Below are positions 10,451 through 21,344 of a stretch of 64,000 nt of DNA, piece by piece. Position 1 is the first letter of the stretch; every line of letters starts with the position of its first letter. The notes under the pieces were generated by a model. It was given only the letters and a program-made list of their open reading frames with translations. It made no database searches and was not told where the DNA came from. Source of the DNA: Lepidostoma basale (Eukaryota > Arthropoda > Insecta > Trichoptera > Lepidostomatidae); assembly GCA_022606425.2 (NCBI GenBank), contig JAHDVF020001236.1, positions 41,339-105,338 of the forward strand, read 5' to 3'. A program made the position numbers and the translations under genes.

Positions 10451-10862
10451 TTATGCCTTTTTTCACGAAATCCTTCTATTTTCATAATTATATTTTATAT
10501 ATCAATACAAAAGAATGTTTATCACATTTGATAAATAACAAACTGATCAGTTGTAAATTACTTCGTTTTACAATAATTCATGAAAATGAAATTCGATTTT
10601 TGTGTTTAAAAAAAGATGGTAATGTTAGTTTCAAGGATATAAAATATTTATAAAATAGGTCATTTCATGATTGAGTTACTATTATACTTACAACTATTAT
10701 TTGGAAAGGGAAAAAAATTAATTAAATATTTATGGTTTCTATGATTTTACTATTTTTTTAATTTTTGATATTATCATAAGATCTTTAACATTTATTGATT
10801 TAATACTATATTAAATCTCTAACAAAATTGTTTGGGTTTTTCGTAATACGAATAAACTATTT
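10451..10862. other. AT-rich, no gene
   Basis: Nothing supported. The small open frame here has no recognisable family and matches the low-complexity composition around it. Confidence 0.3.
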
Positions 10863-11095
10863 AATACAACAACAAACCATCACGCCATTTCCCCGTAGGG
10901 GCAAGCAGAGAGAATGGACCGCCACACTAATCTATCCTGGCACACCTCTCTAGCTTCCTCCACATTCATACAGCGAGTCATACACGCACATTGATACTTC
11001 CGACTTCTAACATGACTAACTAACTAACTAAACATCACGCCGTCTCCCCGAAAGGGTAGGCAGAAAGAATGGACTGTCACACTTTTACTGATGCC
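10863..11095 (-). mobile_element. LINE-A1 fragment inserted in the tail of a LINE-A2 fragment
   Basis: From 10863 to 11016 a LINE-A1 3' end lies on the minus strand with a short GTTGTTGTA tail. Its truncated 5' end directly abuts the tail of a second minus-strand copy at 11017-11095, seen on the plus strand as TAAC units followed by the CATCACGCCGTC end. The order shows an A1 copy inserted into, or immediately next to, the GTTA tail of an A2 copy. Confidence 0.75.
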
Positions 11096-11215
11096 GCACT
11101 CCATCCTTCTCTTTTCGCCCCGTGGGAGATGCGGTGTGATGGGTTGCGAACCTCATCGCCACCAATAGGCATCTCCCGCGCACACTTCGATCGTCTAACA
11201 CCCACAAAATAAATC
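11096..11215. repeat. GC-richer patch with internal inverted repeat, unclassified
   Basis: About 120 bases, much richer in GC than the flanks, contain GTGGGAGATGC and GGCATCTCCCGC as inverted arms. I see no second copy in the window. It resembles a LINE 3' end in style but I cannot assign it. Confidence 0.35.
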
Positions 11216-11882
11216 TAAAACAAATAATATAAAATACAATGATATAAAATAAAATAACATAATAATAATAATTTAACACAAAATGTTCTTTTTGAATGGT
11301 GCACATATTGTCTATTTAATTTATGTTCCATGAATCCACCGTTTTTTTTAATTTAGCACACAATGTTTTTTTCGATGTTGCACATGTTGACATGGACGAT
11401 CTGGACTTTTGTGTTTATTTAATATATGTTGCACGTATCCACCGTTTTTTAAATAAGCTGTAATTAGGCACTTAACCAGCAAGAACTTTAAAATAATATT
11501 GAAGAAATTATTCAAATTGTCATTGGAACAAATGAAAAATTTATTTTTACCCCTGTCAAAATTCTTCATAAAAACGATAAAACAGTACAAACGTAGTACG
11601 TGTCACAATTAACTATTATAAAGTGCGGCAACAGTTAAATTGACCAAAACAATTCACTTGTACACGAAATATCTCCAAATTTACAGGAGCACCGCACCAC
11701 ACGAACCAAACCAAATTTTCAAAATTTAATAAAAAAATAAAATAAAATAATAAAAAAAATGTCTAACATGACCAACCATTAAAATTTGAATTAAGTTAAT
11801 TTGGTTATTTAATTTAACCATATTAAAACATTTTGAAACACCGAAAAACATTTTTTTTTTTAATATAACGGGTAGAATCTAT
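11216..11882. other. AT-rich, no gene; internal duplicated segment
   Basis: Two related stretches near 11275-11345 and 11350-11450 share TTTAACACAAAATGTT-like sequence, the word GTTGCAC or GGTGCAC, and ATCCACCGTTTTTT, which points to an old local duplication. No coding potential is supported. Confidence 0.4.
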
Positions 11883-12100
11883 GTCACCACTAGACAACAA
11901 CAACAATCCACCACGCCGTTTCCCCGTAGGGGTAAGCAGATGGAATGGACTGTCTTACTACTCTATCCTGGCACACCTCTCTAGATTCCTCCACATTCAT
12001 ACAGCGAGTCATACACGCACGTTAATTCTTCCGCCTTCTAACATGACCTTTAAAATTTTCTTAATTTGGTCATGCCATGTTTTCATCGGTCACCACTAGA
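11883..12100 (-). mobile_element. LINE-A1 short insertion with 12-bp target duplication
   Basis: A 194-base LINE-A1 3' end (11895-12088, minus strand) with a GTTGTTGTTGT tail is flanked by the direct repeat GTCACCACTAGA at 11883-11894 and 12089-12100. It retains only the last part of the C-terminal coding region and the short 3' end. Confidence 0.85.
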
Positions 12101-12631
12101 ATCTAGGGATAAGTATAACAGTGTCTAACTTAATTCAGGTCATTAGCTCTGAACAATTTTCTAGGTTTTTACCCCACGTACAAGCAATTCTAAGGCCATT
12201 AGCCTTTTCAACTTCGCATGAATCCGTCACGCGCTCGAGGCATAGTTCACTTACACAAAAATCTACAACATTATAAAAACAAAGTAATTTTATATATTTT
12301 TTTAAGTTAGAGCGATGAATTTCTGTTCAGATAACTATACCGCGTGGGCTGATGATGATCTGTGTAATCAGGTTCTATTATATTCCGCTAGAGGCGTTAG
12401 TAAGACTGAGTAGGTACTCGACACTCCTGGGAGAAGAAAGGTTAAAATATTGAGAACGCTTACATAGATTACCTCAACTAATGAGTTACACGGGTGAGAA
12501 TTATGTGCGATTGTGGGTTCAATTGAAAAAATAAATTATCCATATTTATATTGTACTAGCTAATGCCCGACATGCGTTGCAATGCCTTTTTCAATTATTA
12601 TTGTTAATTGAATATACACATACATAAAACA
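12101..12631. other. No gene recognised
   Basis: Moderately AT-rich sequence with no supported coding region or repeat match in this window. Confidence 0.3.
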
Positions 12632-13697
12632 AACTAATTTGCTCTACCACACATACGTCTTAGGGACCTCATCTCTACCGCATTTATTCTGCTCTCATCT
12701 TTCTTCTGCCATTTCCATGCTTCGCTTCCATACATAAGGGTTGGAACCAGAACTCCATTGTGAACGGCCATTTTCGCTTTAATTGATAAATTCTTGTTTC
12801 CAATAACTACTTTTAAAGCTCCATTCGCTTTGTTACCCGCACCAACCCTTCTTTCAATATCACTGTCCGTTCGGCCATCCGCTGTGAACATGCTACCTAA
12901 ATACACAAATTCGCTCACCTGTTCCAAGTTCTCTTCATTTACACATACATTACAAACTGTCATTTGCCCTTCCCTTTCAAAAACTAACACCTTTGACTTT
13001 CCGACATTCATCATTAAATCGTTCGACTTGCATACCTTATACATTCTCGACACCAAGACTTGTAATTCGTCCGCACTATCCGCAATGAGAACGGCATCGT
13101 CCGCGTAAAGCAGACAGTTTACAGACAGATCACTCATCTTAGCACCAGCATTTATACCTTTAAGTTCTTTCATACACTTATCCATATACAGATTGAACAA
13201 CCAAGGGGACATCACGCAGCCCTGCTTAACACCCTTCGTGATATCAAACCAGGGCGTGATGTCCCCATTTACCCTAACACTGTGGTAGAACGACGTACGA
13301 CAGAATCTCAAATGCAGATATTAGGAAGGAGTGTAGAGCGAAAGAAGGTATTATGAACAAAATTATGAAAGGTTCGCTTCGTTGGTTCGGACATATGGAG
13401 CGCATGGGTGAAGAAAGAATGGTTAAAAAAAGTATACGTTAACAATGTAAATGGAGTAAGGAGTCGAGGTAGACCGAGGAAAACATGGCATGACCAAATT
13501 AATCAAATATCAAAAGTTGGTCATGTCAGAAGCCGGAAGAATCGACGTGCGTATATGACTCGATGTATGAATGTGGAGGAAGCTAGAGAGGTGTGCCAGG
13601 ATAGAGTAGTGTGGCGGTCCATTCTCTCTGCCTACCCCTGCGGGGAAACGGCGTGATGGTTTTGTTTGTTTGTTGTTGTTGTTGTAACTAATTTGCT
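12632..13697. mobile_element. LINE-A1 insertion with twin-priming inversion
   Basis: The direct repeat AACTAATTTGCT at 12632-12643 and 13686-13697 bounds one insertion. The 5' part (12644 to about 13280) lies on the minus strand and encodes the RT core. The 3' part (about 13281 to 13685) lies on the plus strand, encodes the C-terminus to RSILSAYPCGETA and ends in GTTTGTTTGTTGTTG tail units. The inverted part stops at CGTATGTGTGGTAG and the 3' part restarts at TGTGGTAGAAC, so about 8 bases are shared at the junction. This is the layout expected from twin priming during reverse transcription. Confidence 0.88.
12650..13280 (-). pseudogene. LINE-A reverse transcriptase core (inverted part)
   Basis: An uninterrupted frame encodes RT motifs in order: GVKQGCVMSPWLFNLYMD, then CLLYADDAVLIADS with both catalytic Asp of the YADD box intact, KSKVLVFE, FVYLGSMFTADGRTD, and LVPTLMYGSEAW with the QKKDESRINAVEMRSLRRM end. 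The upstream fingers and the endonuclease domain are missing because of truncation. The preserved frame suggests a recent insertion. The clade is not assigned; the family's RT looks like the RTE/CR1/Jockey group of APE-type LINEs. Confidence 0.85.
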
Positions 13698-13990
13698 TCT
13701 TCTTCTTCTTCTCCTTATAGACTTATAGACCTCGGGGTCTGTTCCTGAAATCAGGCTGGCCTCTCTTGGGAGGTTGACTCCCAACTAAGTCTCTCCATCT
13801 CTCCGGCGGTCTTCTCACGACATCCTCCAACTTGCAGATCTCGCGGATGGCCGTGTTCCTCACCCTATCTCGAATAGTCCTTCCTGCTATCATCCTCAGC
13901 ATCCTCATCTCTGCCACCCGTACTTTAACCTTCGTTCTTGTGGTATCCGCTCTGGTCTCAATGCTATATGTCAGTATAGGCCTTACGCAG
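13698..13990 (-). mobile_element. LINE-D 3' end fragment
   Basis: The minus strand encodes MRMLRMIAGRTIRDRVRNTA and REICKLEDVV, then jumps to PPERWRDLVGSQPPKRG: an internal deletion of about 110 bases compared with the copy at 44170-44935. The 3' end has an AAG-repeat tail that touches the target duplication of the twin-primed LINE-A at 13697. Confidence 0.8.
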
Positions 13991-14216
13991 GTTTTATATA
14001 TTTTGAAGGGTGAAACATGTCAGTTCTTATATGAGATATATCTCTTATAGGTATGTTTCTTGGAACTCGTTAAGAAACAATGGTTACATGGTTAGGATAG
14101 TGAATGATATTAGGTATATTATTCTAAAATAAGTTATTTGAGGAAGTGTGTTTGTTTCCAAGAAAAACATAATTTTACAAATTGTTTACAAATGATTTTA
14201 CATATTTCTGGGTGAT
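13991..14216. repeat. Family A relic and an unclassified dispersed repeat
   Basis: At 14001-14035 the piece GAAGGGTGAAACATGTCA is a half-core of family A. At about 14096-14205 the sequence is the inverse of 24630-24735 (shared words include AAATCATTTGTAAACAATTT and CCTCAAATAACT on the opposite strand). The repeat pair is about 105 bases and has no coding content. Confidence 0.5.
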
Positions 14217-14965
14217 AAATGATTCGAAAGTCAAAGGTGTTAGATTTTGAAAGGGAAGAGCAAATGACAGTTTGTAATATAAGTGTAAATGAAGAGAACT
14301 TGGAACAGGTGAGCGGATTTGTGTATTTAGGTAGCATGTTCACAGCGGATGTCCGAATGGACAGTGATATTGAAAGAAGGGTTGGTGCGGGTAACAAAGT
14401 GAATGGAGCTTTAAAAGAGGTTATTGGAAACAAGAATTTATCAATGAAAGCGAAAATGGCCGTTCACAATGGAGTTCTGGTTCCAACCCTTATGTATGGA
14501 AGCGAAGCATGGAACTGGCAGAAGAAAGATGAGAGCAGAATAAATGCGGTAGAGATGAGGTCCCTAAGACGTATGTGTGTAGAACGATGTACGACAGAAT
14601 CTCAAATGCTGATATTAGGAAGGAGTGTAGAGCGAAAGAAGGTATTATGAACAAAATTATGAAAGGTTCGCTTCGTTGGTTCGGACATATGGAGCGCATT
14701 GGTGAAGAAATAATGGTTAAAAAAGTATACGTTAACAATGTAAATGGAGTAAGGAGTCGAGGTAGACCGAGGAAAACATGGCATGACCAAATTAATCAAA
14801 TATTAAAAGTTGGTCATGCCAGAAGCCGGAAGAATCGACGTGCGTGTATGACTCGATGTATGAATGTGGAGGAAGCTAGAGAGGTGTGCCAGGATAGAGT
14901 AGTGTGGCGGTCCATTCTCTCTGCCTACCCCTGCGGGGAAACGGCGTGATGGTTTTGTTTGTTGT
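14217..14965 (+). mobile_element. LINE-A1 copy, 5'-truncated
   Basis: The copy covers KSKVLDFE, FVYLGSMFTAD, LVPTLMYGSEAWNWQKKDES, then a one-base frame change near 14575-14640, after which the frame at 14575-14949 runs from YDRISNADIRKEC through RWFGHMERI and RGRPRKTWHDQINQI to SAYPCGETA and the stop. The tail is GTTTGTTGTTG. The DNA end CTGCGGGGAAACGGCGTGAT is the hallmark of LINE-A1. No target duplication is evident. Confidence 0.9.
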
Positions 14966-15566
14966 TGTTTGAAGTATAAAATAAAATCGCCATCCTGCGT
15001 GCGTAGACTCATTCGATATATTTTTCTCCTCTGCATCTGAAATGTGAAATAAATACAGTGCAGAATCAAGAGTTCTTTGAATCTAATTATATATCGGAAC
15101 AATATTAAGGAGTGGGTTTGTTCATTGATTAAAGTTACGAATGAAAACTGACGTTTTCATTCTTATTAATTTTTGTTTGAGTTTTACATCATTGTTCAAG
15201 AAACAATAAATGATGATTTTTTTGTTTGTTTCGTAAATCACGTTAAAAAGTTCATTGGAGTGCTTTGGGGTATGGAATATTATTAGTTCTCGTATTTCCG
15301 CTTCTGTATTTTTTCGGCTGTCCTTCTCGTAAACATGCAACATATAGTTGTTCATGTGAAAAGTATGAATTTGTCAGATTCAATCCACACACTTGAAGCG
15401 ATTGACCTTATATCTTGTGGGTGGTCATTGAGAATGCAAGGCGAATGCGAATGCAATTGTTTTAAATGAAATGGCATGTCGATGGATACGTGGAATCAAA
15501 CTACGATTAAGAATTCAATGACGTTTGGCATAACTTTTTTTACAGCGAGCCTACTTCCATTGGTTG
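14966..15566. other. No gene recognised
   Basis: AT-rich sequence; small open frames lack family features. At 15124-15200 there is a run related to the outer sequences of family A (GAAAACTGACGTTTTCATTC palindrome). Confidence 0.35.
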
Positions 15567-15630
15567 CTGAGTTAATTGAGTAGAAAGATTTCTAGAATCT
15601 GAGTTAATTGAGTAGAAAGACTTCTAGAAG
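15567..15630. repeat. Tandem duplication of 32 bp
   Basis: Two adjacent units of 32 bases begin with CTGAGTTAATTGAGTAGAAA; they differ by two bases near their ends (ATTTCTAGAAT versus ACTTCTAGAAG). Confidence 0.85.
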
Positions 15631-15959
15631 AAGAGGAGCTAAAGGGAAGTATTGTGAATATTGTAAAGAGAGTATATGTTAACGATGCAAAAATAACTAG
15701 AAATATGGAATAGTCCATTATTTTGGCTGAAACACTATGATACTTCAATTCAAGTAATTTCTTTGTTACATAGAAACAAATACACATAAAGGTTCGAAAA
15801 ATCACGATAATTTAACAGTTGGTATATTATTGAAATACTTGATAATGTCAACATCGGTTGACAAAACAGCTGTCGCGAAAAATAAAAATACAACTGTGAT
15901 ACATAAAAACAAAGTTTTATAATTTAATTTAGAAATATAGAAGTATGAAAATGTGGCAC
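15631..15959 (+). repeat. Family D ribozyme relic with upstream GGC(C/T)GAAACAC box
   Basis: The box TTTTGGCTGAAACACTATGA lies at about 15720-15740. The core at 15839-15874 reads TTGATAA, extra T, stem II GTCAAC/GTTGAC with loop ATCG, AAAAC and AGCTGTCGCG. The hairpin is perfect although the two catalytic boxes have changed (C3 to T, G8 to A, G12 to A). The stem sequence differs from other D copies but pairing is kept. Confidence 0.65.
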
Positions 15960-16092
15960 ATAATATATCAAATATTGAGAAATCGACGTGCGTGCATGAC
16001 ACGATGTAGGAATGTCAGGAAAGAATAGTATAGCGGTCCATTATTTCTGCGAATTCCTTCAGGGAGACAGTTTGATGGTTGGTTTGTTCGTT
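15960..16092 (+). mobile_element. LINE-A 3' end fragment, degraded
   Basis: The words CGACGTGCGTGCATGACACG, GCGGTCCATTATTTCTGC and GGGAGACAGTTTGATGGTTG correspond to the last 120 bases of LINE-A. About 25 bases are missing in the middle and no frame survives. Confidence 0.7.
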
Positions 16093-17029
16093 TTACACGT
16101 TAATTTTAAAATTGAGTTTATCAAATAGTATCTCCCGTGGGTTTATACTAACGGTATTTTCGTTCGTATTAATTAATTTATAGTGGTAATGAAAAAATAT
16201 ATATACAGAAAGACCGAGGCCATGAAAAGACAGTGAAAAGGCCATGAAAAGGCGTCACCATGTTTGAAGTTGGTACAAATAATGAGCGAGCTTTTCACGA
16301 TATACGAAGCTTCTGATAAAAATAAATTACCGATGGATTTCTCCTCGTATTTTATGAATAGGTTTAGCTATATACAGTGGATAAATAACAGTAAACTTTT
16401 GTTTCAAATGTACAAGCTATATATAACTCGGTTGTAACATGTATACCAATTTCTTTTGGGGTATGAAACAAACTTTAATTTATTTCTAAGTATCCCCTTT
16501 ATCCAGTGTTTTACTGAAAATGATCCAATCCTTGGTTAATTGAATGATTGAGTAGGGGTCTCGATACAATTTAATGAAGTTTAAGGAAAAGGGGCGATTG
16601 ATTAAATTCTCGACTAGGCAGTTTGACCTTTCACGCTTTTCCATCAGACGATTAACCAATTATTATATATTTTCGTAATAAGCTTTAACTAATTAAAATA
16701 TTACATAAATATTCATGAAAAATGTTCAACACCTATTTTTCATTATATTTTAATTTAATTTATGAAATTTAATAAACCCTTATGTTTGAAAATTGATATT
16801 GTAGTTTATGATATAAAAATGTATTAATACACTCTTCGTCGTTACGCTTTACAAAATATTTTTCGGTATAATATTTAGATATTTATAATTTTATTTTCTA
16901 ATTGGTTTCACTCTTGGCATACCTTAGTCGGACAACAAAAGAAGCTTGTTATTGAAAGCTAATATACTACATTAGCATTTACACTGTAAAATTACATAGT
17001 AATACCATTTGGTAATTGAAAAAAACGCT
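16093..17029. other. AT-rich, no gene
   Basis: More than 900 bases of AT-rich sequence without supported features. A short duplicate, AAAAGACAGTGAAAAGGCCATGAAAAGG-like, occurs at 16222-16250. Confidence 0.35.
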
Positions 17030-17056
17030 GTTTTTAATCCACAAAACATTAAAAAA

Positions 17057-17097
17057 AACACGACATGTTTCAGAGGATGCCTCCATCTTCTTGTGTA
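17057..17097 (-). ncRNA. Family B hammerhead-like sequence
   Basis: On the minus strand: stem I ACAC pairing with GTGT, the box AAGAAGA (normally CTGAAGA), extra T, stem II GGAGG/CCTCT with loop CAT (one G-T pair) and GAAACATGTC. The first two core bases are changed, so it is probably inactive. Its flanks (17030-17050 and 17105-17180) have inverted matches around TTTTTAATATTTTGTGGAT. Confidence 0.6.
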
Positions 17098-17179
17098 AAT
17101 ATATAATAAAAACTTAACAAAGAAAGACCAATAAAAAACGCATTTAAAAATCGATAAAATATAAAATAAAGTATTTTTA

Positions 17180-17480
17180 ATATTTTGTGGATTATAAAAA
17201 GCGTTATTTTCAATTTCCGAAGAAGCTTTTGATTTTTTTTCGTACGTAGTTCGATAACAAGCAAAGGCTCTTAAATAGTTCATCTGTATTCTATAATATA
17301 ATAATTTAAAATTCTATTACTTGATCAAATATATTCAATACATTAAAACAAATATTAAAAAAGTAGTAATTCTTAACCTTGACGGGACGCCTGGTACATT
17401 ATAAAAATTTTAAAATTTGTCCAAAATTAAAATTAAAAAAAGCGCCCCTTTTCATTTTCATGAAGTATATAAGTAAAGAT
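17180..17480. other. AT-rich, no gene
   Basis: No supported feature beyond inverted pieces that belong to the neighbouring family B and F repeats. Confidence 0.3.
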
Positions 17481-17499
17481 TTTTTCATATTATTGTTAA

Positions 17500-17555
17500 T
17501 ATTTCTACACTGACGAAGCGTGTCTGTGGCCCGAAACATGCTTGTGAAAAGTGTA
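17500..17555 (+). ncRNA. Family F hammerhead-like sequence
   Basis: The core CTGACGA is at 17510-17516 and fits CUGANGA; GAAAC is at 17533-17537, followed by ATGCTTGTGAAAA. The hairpin between them (17517-17532) pairs weakly. The outer parts TTTC and GAAA can form a short stem I. It is related to the better copy at 50074-50119. Confidence 0.5.
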
Positions 17556-17699
17556 TAAAAAGTAGTGCGAAATTACCATGATTTCAAATAATAATTCAAA
17601 AATAAAATAAATTTACACGACGCATCACAAAATGTTTTTTTTTTCATATGTTTTTATTATTCTTGAACGTATTACATTTATTTATTTATATTTTTTATC

Positions 17700-17960
17700 T
17701 TCTTCTTCTTCGAGTGCCATGTCGGGTCCCCCTGACGTTAGCCATCACCCTGGTGTAGACCTCTCTGTCCTGTACCAGACGAAACTACCCTCTCAACCCC
17801 CGAATTCCGGTCTATTACTTGATATTCTCGAGCCAAGACATTTGGGGTCTTTCCACACCGCGCCTATCCTCGATCACTTTCATGATGAGGTGTAGCAGAT
17901 CGTATTTCTCATTGCGGAGAATGTCTCCCAAATAGGCCAACGTTCTAGACTTCACATCAT
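17700..17960 (-). mobile_element. LINE-C 3' end fragment
   Basis: On the minus strand the reading is YLGDILRNEKYDLLHLIMK, then RPQMSWLENI and a frame-shifted end finishing in GGGGGACCCGACATGGCACT and an AAG-repeat tail. Order and end match the copy at 27769-28408. Confidence 0.8.
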
Positions 17961-18300
17961 TTTTTTTATATACATATATTGTATTATTACGATGAGATAA
18001 AATGTTTTAAATACTTATGATGAAAAAACAAGCTTTTGGCCATGATTGTGTGTCATCACACATTGTGTGTGGTGACAAGAAATATTTTTTGACACTTGAC
18101 AGTCGTGTTTTTGTTTGATATAAATAACCGAAGAGATTTGATTTGATTTGATAAAAACGCAAATTTTAAAGTTAATATTAATACGCATAAAATCAGGAAA
18201 AATTGTATTACATATTCTATTATATCCTCTTAAATATGACATATATCATTCATTGTTTCGTGAAAAATTATGTAAAATTCCCTATTTAAAAAAATACGAA
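17961..18300. other. AT-rich, no gene
   Basis: Nothing supported apart from a GATTTGATTTGATTTGAT run at 18135-18153 that resembles the tail of LINE-F. Confidence 0.35.
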
Positions 18301-18455
18301 TGAAAACATTCGTTTTCTAGAAGTTTTATTATATTTCATGGTAATGAAATGTTTCGCCTTGTTAAGGAAGAACATATTATAAAGTCTCAAGTAGGCAAAA
18401 CACGTCATTCTCGTAAAATTTTATAAAAGTTGTAGAAAATACACGTTTTTATTCG
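18301..18455. repeat. Family A fold-back, decayed
   Basis: Outer arms match around AACATTCGTTTTCTAGAAGT and its inverse; the left half has AATGTTTCGCCTT-like sequence (minus-strand core end) and the right half GGCAAAACACGTCATTC. The central cores are largely lost. Confidence 0.55.
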
Positions 18456-19012
18456 TATTAAAGACATATTTCATAAATGTATATTGTAATACTTAGGCTA
18501 TGTAATAAATAAAAACTTGATAATGATGCTGTATAGAAATCTTTTTCGAAATTAAAAGGAAACGTATTTTGTTTCATCGTTGTATTTATGTTTCGTTTTA
18601 CCAGAGTTTATGTGTACTGCAGTAGCTATAAAATTGCACAACTGTATTCCCTGGTTGTGATTTAAGACACAAACCTGAAAACCGAACACCATTTTGTTGA
18701 AAGAAATACGAAACATGTAACATTAATCAAGTCGCGAAAACATGTTAGAGCTAACAAAGATGCTAGGAAAATAAACAAAAATAGTTTATGTAATTTAAAC
18801 AAGTGAAAACGTCTGTTAATATATACGAGTATACTCGTATTTAAAGTCGAAACAAACTCGAATATACCTTAAAAAATCGAAACAGTCATTCCCATAAAAA
18901 ATAGTAAAACTTCTAGAAAACAGATGTTTTCATTTGTATTGATGATATAAAATCGAGTTTCACATCATTGTTTGCAAGTGTTTATATTTTATCCATCTAT
19001 GTACTCGTAACT
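18456..19012. other. No gene; family A outer piece
   Basis: At 18870-18945 the sequence GAAACAGTCATTCCCATAAA followed by CTTCTAGAAAACAGATGTTT matches the right flank of family A. The rest is AT-rich and unassigned. Confidence 0.4.
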
Positions 19013-20060
19013 AACCATCGCGCCGTTAAACCGTTGAGGTAGGCAGAGAGGTTAGACCATCGCACAATTTTATCCTGTTGAACCTCTCAAGATTATTCTA
19101 CATTCTTACATCGTTACACGATGCTCGTTTATTTTTTCAATTATGAACATGACTAATTTTTTTAAATTAACTTATGTGATATTGCCATATTTTTCAGTCT
19201 CCTTTTTCTTGACTTTTTTTCAATTTCCACTGCATGCATACAATGTTTTAACCACTCTACCCTCGATTATTATACAAATGGACAAATATGCCTTTTTTTA
19301 TTTCTGTATTTTTAAAAGATTGTGGAGTCAACATTTGTAACAAATATTTTCTTTTTTAATACAAAAATGTGTTCGCGTAAGAATTTTTCATACGTTTTTA
19401 GTGAATATAAACTTTTCTTTCAGAAACAAAACATCCAATGATCCAGTTAAAAGGAATGATTAAATTTGGTTAATATTTCCAACAACGACGACATACCATA
19501 ACGCCTTTTTTCCCAGAAGGAAAAACATCCTAACACACCTCTCTACTCCTATTCCTTCACAATCATTCAGCGCGTATTAGAGACATATTGATTCTTCCGA
19601 TTTCTAACATGGCTAACTAAGCTATGTTTTCCTCAGACTTTTTCAACTCCATACTCTTTTTATATTGTTAACGTATATTTTCTCAACCCTTTTTTTAGCC
19701 AAGCTTTCCATATGTCAAATTCAACTCAGTTATCGTTTCATAATTTTGTTTAAAATTCGTTCTTCAGCTTGACATCTATCTGATATCGGAGCTTGAAATT
19801 ATTTCGTACATTAGTTTATACACTAACGTCTTAGAAGTCCCATATGTAACGTATTTATTCTGCTTTCATACTTCTTCTGTCATTTCCGTGCTTTGTTTTC
19901 TTACACAAGCCCATAACTTAATTATGAGCCATAACTTAATTACGAACAGCCATTTTTGGTTTCATTGATAAATTCTTATTCCCAATAATTACTTTTAAAA
20001 CTCCATTTACTTTGTTACCCACGCCAACTATTGTTTAGACGTCAATGTCTCGAATGGTCA
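19013..20060 (-). mobile_element. LINE-A, highly degraded copies
   Basis: Two blocks, 19013-19110 and 19494-20060, match the minus strand of LINE-A (CCATCGCGCC end, GGTAGGCAGAG, then further words such as TTCTTCCGATTTCTAACATG and AATTCTTATTCCCAATAATT). Many small insertions and deletions make this one of the oldest LINE-A remnants; about 380 unmatched bases lie between the blocks. Confidence 0.65.
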
Positions 20061-20144
20061 TTCGCTGTGATGTTTCAATAATCATTTTAAATACCATTAT
20101 CGTATTAACGAATAATATTAAAACTTATAAATGTTTGATTGAAA

Positions 20145-21340
20145 CGCTGTTGTAATATCACAATTGATTTAATTTCTGTGAAATTGTCACGACAGCTTTT
20201 TCGAGCTTGTAATGGGTGTCTCCCTACCTCGGCTAGCGCAGAGAGCGGGCCCTTAGATCTCCGGTTTTCTCGTGAGATACTTTCCGGCTGTTTGTCATTC
20301 GAATAGGGAAAGGTGTAAATAAATACATATGACGGAATACATGAGGGTTTATTATAACACAAAAAAATAGTTACAATAGTTATCTAGGGGCTAGAGATGT
20401 CGTACGTATACAAAAAAAGAGGCACATGGTGAAATAATGAAGAGGCTGTTTGAGGCGATTCCTCGACGGCGTGCTCGTCAGGACATCGACCGGCGACGTC
20501 GTCCGTAGACGTTATCAGCGACGCTGACCAGAAGATGGTGGGTCAGCAAATCAATATGTAGAGCGTCACCTGGCAGACACGAGGTTCCCTAACCTGTTGG
20601 TGCTGTCTGAAGCGGCGTGAAGTGGTCCTCGCAGTTCCGCATGGTGGTGAGGTCAACCACGTTGTCGGGGCATGATGTGCGACAACACGTGGGCGGCAAT
20701 TTCGGGAGCAGAGGATGGCTCGGACCGTGGCGGAGGGAATCAACCGCAGCAAGGTCGGGCTTGACAAACGGCCTGGGAGCGGATATGCACTTTTGGCATC
20801 GCCATAGTGCAGGACAAGTTGGCGGAAGACCTGAAATAATGCCACAGATTTTATGGGCACGATGGCAAGTACCGCAAATACCTTGCTCGAAGTTATTCCA
20901 TGGCGGATGAGGCTAGATGAAAACGGATTATCCCATCGGGAAAATCGCGGGTCGAAACGGCGATCCTCCAATCGATGCCGCGAAGTTGACAGCTCAAAGC
21001 GAAGTGAAGTCGGGCCGAATGGGCTGCGCAGAATGGGTTGCGCAGAAGGGGCTGAGAGTCAACTGCAGAGGGCGCACACATCGGGGTGAATTTAGCGCCA
21101 AATCGCGAAGCGCGCGGGAACAAGAGTTTAAAGTAGGACTCTGGTGGTAAAAACGGGAACTAGGGGTTTGAATGGGGTCTAGAGCTAAACACTGAATATT
21201 AAGATAACCGAAAATAAGTAAGAAATAGTAACTTACGTTACAAGCTTGAGTTAATTGTTAAACCTGATGATGCTAACAGCGAAACTATGCGAAACAGTTG
21301 TTGTGTTAATTTCATAGAAATTAAATCAAGTGTGATATTC
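20145..21340. repeat. Family D terminal pieces around a GC-rich block
   Basis: Left (20145-20200) and right (21255-21335) are inverted relatives: ATATCACA, TTGATTTAATTTCT, and GAAATT appear in both in opposite orientation. The right side has a D-type core: CTGATGA at about 21265, extra T, a decayed hairpin, then GCGAAACAGTTGTTGTG. The left retains only the CACGACAGCT end. The two sides look like one fold-back later split by about 1 kb of unrelated GC-rich sequence. Confidence 0.55.
20205..21192 (-). mobile_element. GC-rich block, possible solo LTR
   Basis: This block of about 990 bases is much richer in GC than the rest of the window and has no good long frame. Read on the minus strand it starts TGTTTAGCTC, has a GC-rich first half, then an AATAAA signal in TTATAATAAACCCTCAT at about 20345-20360, and ends CCCATTACA, so it runs from TG to CA like an LTR. 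I find no matching target duplication and no second copy. Alternatives are a fragment of another transposon or foreign sequence. Confidence 0.35.
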
Positions 21341-21344
21341 AAAT

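Noticed and set aside
20543..20971. 142-codon minus-strand frame and overlapping plus-strand frames in the GC-rich block
   Set aside because: Several frames are open at once because of GC content, with no domain and no conserved motif.
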